Shown in pieces: positions 61,261 to 64,000 of a stretch of DNA of 64,000 nt. The DNA is from Bacteroidia bacterium (GTDB lineage Bacteria > Bacteroidota > Bacteroidia > Flavobacteriales > Flavobacteriaceae). Under the pieces are notes generated by a model. It ran no database searches, was not told the DNA's origin, and saw nothing but the letters and a program-made list of their open reading frames with translations. The DNA lies in contig JAUIIU010000002.1 of NCBI GenBank assembly GCA_030431695.1, positions 57,309 to 121,308 of the forward strand, read 5' to 3'. Position 1 is the first letter of the stretch; the number at the start of each line of letters is the position of its first letter. The position numbers and the translations under genes were made by a program.

Positions 61261-62625
61261 TTAGAAACTTATAACAGATTCAATGACCACTCCATTGAAT
61301 TTACCTTCGTTGAACTGACTTCCAACAGGATAGTCATTATAGGTCTGGCTAACATACTCTAGCTTGGCAAGCACGTTCTTTGTGAAGAAGACACCGGCAC
61401 CAACGTTGATACGATTGATGGTAACATCCTCTGTCATTCCTCTGAAAGGACCAGTTGCCGTATTGTATCGGCCTCCGATATAGAAGTTTTCGTTATTTCC
61501 GAATCTATACAGGGCTTCTGCCATTATGTGAGTCCAGTTTCTGTCTGTATTATTTCCGCTGGCGTCGAATTCTGAATCGGCTCTACCAGTTGTGGTTTCA
61601 AATAAACCGAAGAACTCAAAGCCCTGGTATTTCACGAACGGGTTGATCATGATTGCGGTAACCTCGTTTGAGAATCCCGGGTCAATTCTACCTGATGTGA
61701 AATATCCTCGTCCCCCTGATGTTGCATTGGCATCTTCCATCACGAAGTAGTAGCGAGATCCAGCACGGTCGGCTCCATAAAGATAGGTTCTTGCACTATG
61801 TGCAGTGTTGTATACAGAACCTGTGAGTCGCAATCTCAAGTCTTCATTCAATTGTTTATCCCATCCCAGTTTACCAATCAAACTTGGAGAAGTAGTTTCC
61901 GGATTGTCGACTGCCTGGTTTAATTTTCCGTTGAACAAACCTACCATGGCGATCCAACCGTTATTTCGGTAGTAGATCTCACCACCCACCTCCTGAGAGA
62001 ATCCATCAAGAATGGAGTTTCCTACGAATGGGTTGTAAATGGTTTGAGAGTTATCTGAACGTCTGAAGTGCTGGTCACCGTAGTTCACTTCCATGTGACC
62101 GATCTTAACTGTAACATACTTCATAACGTCAGCCAGAGTTCCTTCACCTATCCAGTTCAGGTTGTCGATCTGCAGATATCCACCTTTTACATATGGTTCC
62201 GGGTGGTGTCTTGAAGACAGGTATGTACGTAAGTGCATACGCAATCCATCGTGCAAAGTAACATCCAGATCGAGGTTGGCAGTTGCAAGGTTGAAGTTTG
62301 AACCAATTTCCTTAAGCGGCAGGTTCGCGTTTCCTCCCATACCATCATCTATGAACCAAGGGCTACCCGGCATGATAGTGTTTTCCGCTGGTCGGCCATT
62401 TTCATGGTCCAACGCCTGGAATTGAAGTGTGGAAGATCCACCAATTCGAACCTTAACTCCTTCGAATGCCTTGGTTACTGAAGTATCCTTAGGCGCTTCA
62501 AAGACATTGATGCCATCTTTAGAAGGTTCTCTGAAGTTGTTCAGACTTCGTTTGTTCTGCGCAGTTACAGCAACCATGCTGAACAAAATACTAATTAAAA
62601 AAAGTTGTTTTACTAATTGTTTCAT
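61261..62625 (-). CDS. Porin-like outer membrane beta-barrel protein
   Basis: A 454-residue exported protein with signal peptide (LFLISILFSMVAVTAQ) and a large barrel domain of alternating strands ending in an aromatic residue (GVVIESVISF). Features such as FNLATANLDLDVTLHDGLRMHL are typical of Bacteroidetes porins. It overlaps the YceI gene by 4 bases and is expressed with it from the palindrome-controlled promoter. The substrate is unknown. Confidence 0.85.
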   Translation of the reverse strand: MKQLVKQLFLISILFSMVAVTAQNKRSLNNFREPSKDGINVFEAPKDTSVTKAFEGVKVRIGGSSTLQFQALDHENGRPAENTIMPGSPWFIDDGMGGNANLPLKEIGSNFNLATANLDLDVTLHDGLRMHLRTYLSSRHHPEPYVKGGYLQIDNLNWIGEGTLADVMKYVTVKIGHMEVNYGDQHFRRSDNSQTIYNPFVGNSILDGFSQEVGGEIYYRNNGWIAMVGLFNGKLNQAVDNPETTSPSLIGKLGWDKQLNEDLRLRLTGSVYNTAHSARTYLYGADRAGSRYYFVMEDANATSGGRGYFTSGRIDPGFSNEVTAIMINPFVKYQGFEFFGLFETTTGRADSEFDASGNNTDRNWTHIMAEALYRFGNNENFYIGGRYNTATGPFRGMTEDVTINRINVGAGVFFTKNVLAKLEYVSQTYNDYPVGSQFNEGKFNGVVIESVISF

Positions 62626-63236
62626 GACACAACAAAGTTTAGGTTAAAGATTATCGTTATTTCATTTCCTGTTTTAAGCGTACCGAGCAAAGCTGTAGGT
62701 GGTTCTACGTTGTGATCGGTCATTTTCATTGGTAAACTACCCTTGATATTCATGACACCACTCTTCATTTCTATGGTGACATCAATATTCACGGATTTTG
62801 CCACACCTGCTACATCAAGAGTCCCGTTAAGTTTCGCTTTGTACTTTCCGGCACCTTCCTTGGAGATAGAGGACAGCTTTTTGAATTTGTATAATACATT
62901 GGGGTGATCTTCGTGCTTCAATGCAGCATAGCACTTCTTGTCCATCACTTTTTTACCACTCTTCAAGGTAGTCACCCCTACCCTGATTACGATGTCTGAT
63001 ATCCCGATTGTTCCATCAGTTTCATTATATTCCAGTTTACCTTTGCATGAATGGGAAACCATTTCCCAATCGTGTAGTGAGGAAGTTCCCTGAATGGTAA
63101 AACTCGATGAGATTGGGTCACAGGAGAGCGTGGTATTACTCATCCCGGGTTCGAGACCCGGTTCCGACTGTGCGGGTAAATTGAAACCTATAAAGAATAG
63201 TGCAAGGACAGTTAACAGGTCTTTTAAAGTTCTCAT
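62622..63236 (-). CDS. YceI-family periplasmic lipid-binding protein
   Basis: A 204-residue exported protein with signal (DLLTVLALFFIGFNLPAQS) and a YceI lipocalin-like domain: FTIQGTSSLHDWEMVSHSCKG, then KKCYAALKHEDHPNVLYKF and GKYKAKLNGTLDVAGV. YceI proteins bind polyisoprenoids, including quinones. It is the first gene of an operon with a porin, driven by the shared palindromic promoter, so it may serve respiratory lipid traffic in the same response. Confidence 0.9.
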   Translation of the reverse strand: MRTLKDLLTVLALFFIGFNLPAQSEPGLEPGMSNTTLSCDPISSSFTIQGTSSLHDWEMVSHSCKGKLEYNETDGTIGISDIVIRVGVTTLKSGKKVMDKKCYAALKHEDHPNVLYKFKKLSSISKEGAGKYKAKLNGTLDVAGVAKSVNIDVTIEMKSGVMNIKGSLPMKMTDHNVEPPTALLGTLKTGNEITIIFNLNFVVS

Positions 63237-63262
63237 TGATCTTTTGTTTGTAACATTTGATA

Positions 63263-63305
63263 CAAAACTATGCGCTGACGCACATACTATTTATGATTTA
63301 TGTCA
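63263..63305 (-). promoter_or_regulatory. Palindrome-controlled promoter of the yceI/porin operon
   Basis: ATGAT-TTAT-GTCAG (core 63294-63305) is followed leftward after 23 bases by TAGTTTTG (complement of 63263-63270), a perfect -7 box. The yceI start is at 63236. Confidence 0.84.
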
Positions 63306-63325
63306 GTTAAACAGTTCAATATTTA

Positions 63326-63337
63326 TGATTTATATCA
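63326..63337 (+). promoter_or_regulatory. Second palindrome near the cytochrome c gene
   Basis: TGAT-TTAT-ATCA repeats the same motif 21 bases past the yceI site. No TAnnTTTR follows at 23 bases in either direction, so it may act as an auxiliary site for yceI or control the cytochrome gene from another position. Confidence 0.6.
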
Positions 63338-63425
63338 TTATTTAACCGGATAAATTTTTTAACGAAAGTTGATTTTTTAATTTCTGAAACTAAAAATGAA
63401 GCTGGAAAACGATACATTTTCACCA

Positions 63426-63881
63426 ATGAAATACAGTTCTTACATAATGACATTTATGATTTTGCTAAATTTTTCATGTAAACAAAATACTGGCAAGATC
63501 CGGGAAGGAAATTCAACAGAAATAAAGGATACTCAGGTCGAAAATGACCGATTAGCATCCAGTATTGAACGTGGAGAAACTATTTACAACGATTTTTGTG
63601 TGCAATGCCATATGGCGGATGGCAAGGGTATTAAACAAACCTTCCCTCCTCTTTCAGGATCCAACTGGCTCACAGACAAACGTGAGGAGAGCATACGTGC
63701 GGTGAAATTCGGCCAATCCGGTGAGATTCTTGTCAATGGAGAACCTTACAATAGTGTCATGATACCCATGGGTCTGAGCGACGAAGAAGTTGCCGATGTC
63801 CTGAATTATGTGATGAATTCATGGGAAAATACTGAAGACGATATGGTTACTCCCGAAGAAGTTTCAGGGGTTACTGAATAA
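63426..63881 (+). CDS. Class I cytochrome c lipoprotein
   Basis: A 151-residue protein with lipoprotein signal (MTFMILLNFSCKQ) and a monoheme cytochrome c domain: CVQCHMADG heme-binding motif, and the axial Met in SVMIPMGLSDEEVADVLNYV. The ATG at 63426 gives a compact signal peptide; an in-frame ATG at 63396 would prefix ten acidic or polar residues. It is an electron carrier on the periplasmic side, with no oxidase partner in the window. A palindrome lies 88 bases upstream. Confidence 0.88.
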   Translation: MKYSSYIMTFMILLNFSCKQNTGKIREGNSTEIKDTQVENDRLASSIERGETIYNDFCVQCHMADGKGIKQTFPPLSGSNWLTDKREESIRAVKFGQSGEILVNGEPYNSVMIPMGLSDEEVADVLNYVMNSWENTEDDMVTPEEVSGVTE

Positions 63882-63897
63882 CGTGGTTTGTAAATTA

Positions 63898-63940
63898 GGA
63901 CGGCTGTCATATTTTCTCTAGTACATAATTGCTACTTTTG
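63898..63940 (+). promoter_or_regulatory. Possible degenerate palindrome promoter of the uridine kinase gene
   Basis: GGAC-GGCT-GTCA (63898-63909) differs in one base from TGAY-N4-RTCA and is followed after exactly 23 bases by the -7 box TACTTTTG (63933-63940). It may be a degenerate regulator site or coincidence; the -7 box itself is convincing. Confidence 0.35.
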
Positions 63941-63957
63941 TATAAACCGTATAGCCT

Positions 63958-64000
63958 ATGCTCACAATTGGTATCGCGGGTGGTACCGGTAGCGGAAAGA
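63958..64000 (+). CDS. udk: Uridine kinase, N-terminal fragment
   Basis: The last 43 bases encode MLTIGIAGGTGSGK, the start of a P-loop kinase, with the GGTGSGK Walker A typical of uridine/cytidine kinase, which phosphorylates uridine and cytidine for salvage. The rest lies outside the window. It has its own promoter with a TACTTTTG box 18 bases upstream. Confidence 0.8.
   Translation, partial: MLTIGIAGGTGSGK

Overview
The window looks like chromosome of a marine-type member of the Flavobacteriaceae (Bacteroidetes). The gene families point there (SpoIIM/DUF4129/DUF4350/MoxR/DUF58 operon, PadR-PspC-GIN operon, UspA arrays, DUF2141), and so do the promoters, whose -7 box is the Bacteroidetes TAnnTTTG rather than TATAAT. 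Ribosome binding sites are weak. No transposase, integrase, phage gene or CRISPR array was seen. Partial genes sit at both ends: a NUDIX hydrolase on the left and uridine kinase on the right.

Region 1 (1-16.5 kb) is mostly housekeeping: a cyclophilin lipoprotein, a TRIC-type channel, the RDD / SpoIIM / MoxR / DUF58 envelope operon, OxyR, a PadR-PspC-GIN operon and thioredoxin reductase.

Region 2 (17-35 kb) is a stress and dormancy island. It holds seven tandem-domain universal stress proteins, Hsp20, a beta-CASP ribonuclease, an ATP-cone/PD-(D/E)XK nuclease, a short HPF ribosome hibernation factor, and a soluble PAS histidine kinase with a REC + cNMP-like + Crp-HTH response regulator. deoC, deoD and a thioredoxin lie inside it.

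Region 3 (34.7-46.5 kb) has an HlyD/ABC exporter, a KefF/KefB antiporter, a tRNA-Pro with decayed repeats, an FGE-like lipoprotein, a sulfide:quinone reductase/TusE-DsrC-like/DsrE operon, a FadL porin and a NicO nickel permease. Region 4 (46.5-57.5 kb) is a complete NAD-linked group 3d-like [NiFe] hydrogenase locus with hypFDE, hypA, hoxF, a fused hoxU-hoxY, hoxH, a maturation protease, hypB and hypC. Region 5 (57.5-64 kb) has a second tRNA-Pro with duplicated flanks, an unusual pyruvate kinase, a sugar dehydrogenase, a YceI/porin operon and a cytochrome c lipoprotein.

The main discovery is that regions 2-5 appear to share one regulator. I find twelve copies of the palindrome TGAY-N4-RTCA in intergenic DNA. 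In thirteen promoter arrangements the palindrome is followed after exactly 23 bases (24 in one) by a -7 box of the form TAnnTTTR (first base G in one). They control the Usp genes, Hsp20, HPF, the nuclease/RNase operon, the exporter, the sulfide operon, FadL, the hydrogenase operon, YceI/porin and the kinase-regulator pair itself. The regulator carries a Crp/Fnr-type recognition helix with the E-x3-R that reads TGA half-sites. The kinase has a PAS domain that keeps the FixL heme histidine and the FixL distal arginine. I infer an oxygen- or gas-responsive persistence regulon, analogous in logic to mycobacterial DosS/DosR but built from unrelated parts, which couples dormancy proteins to H2 and sulfide oxidation.
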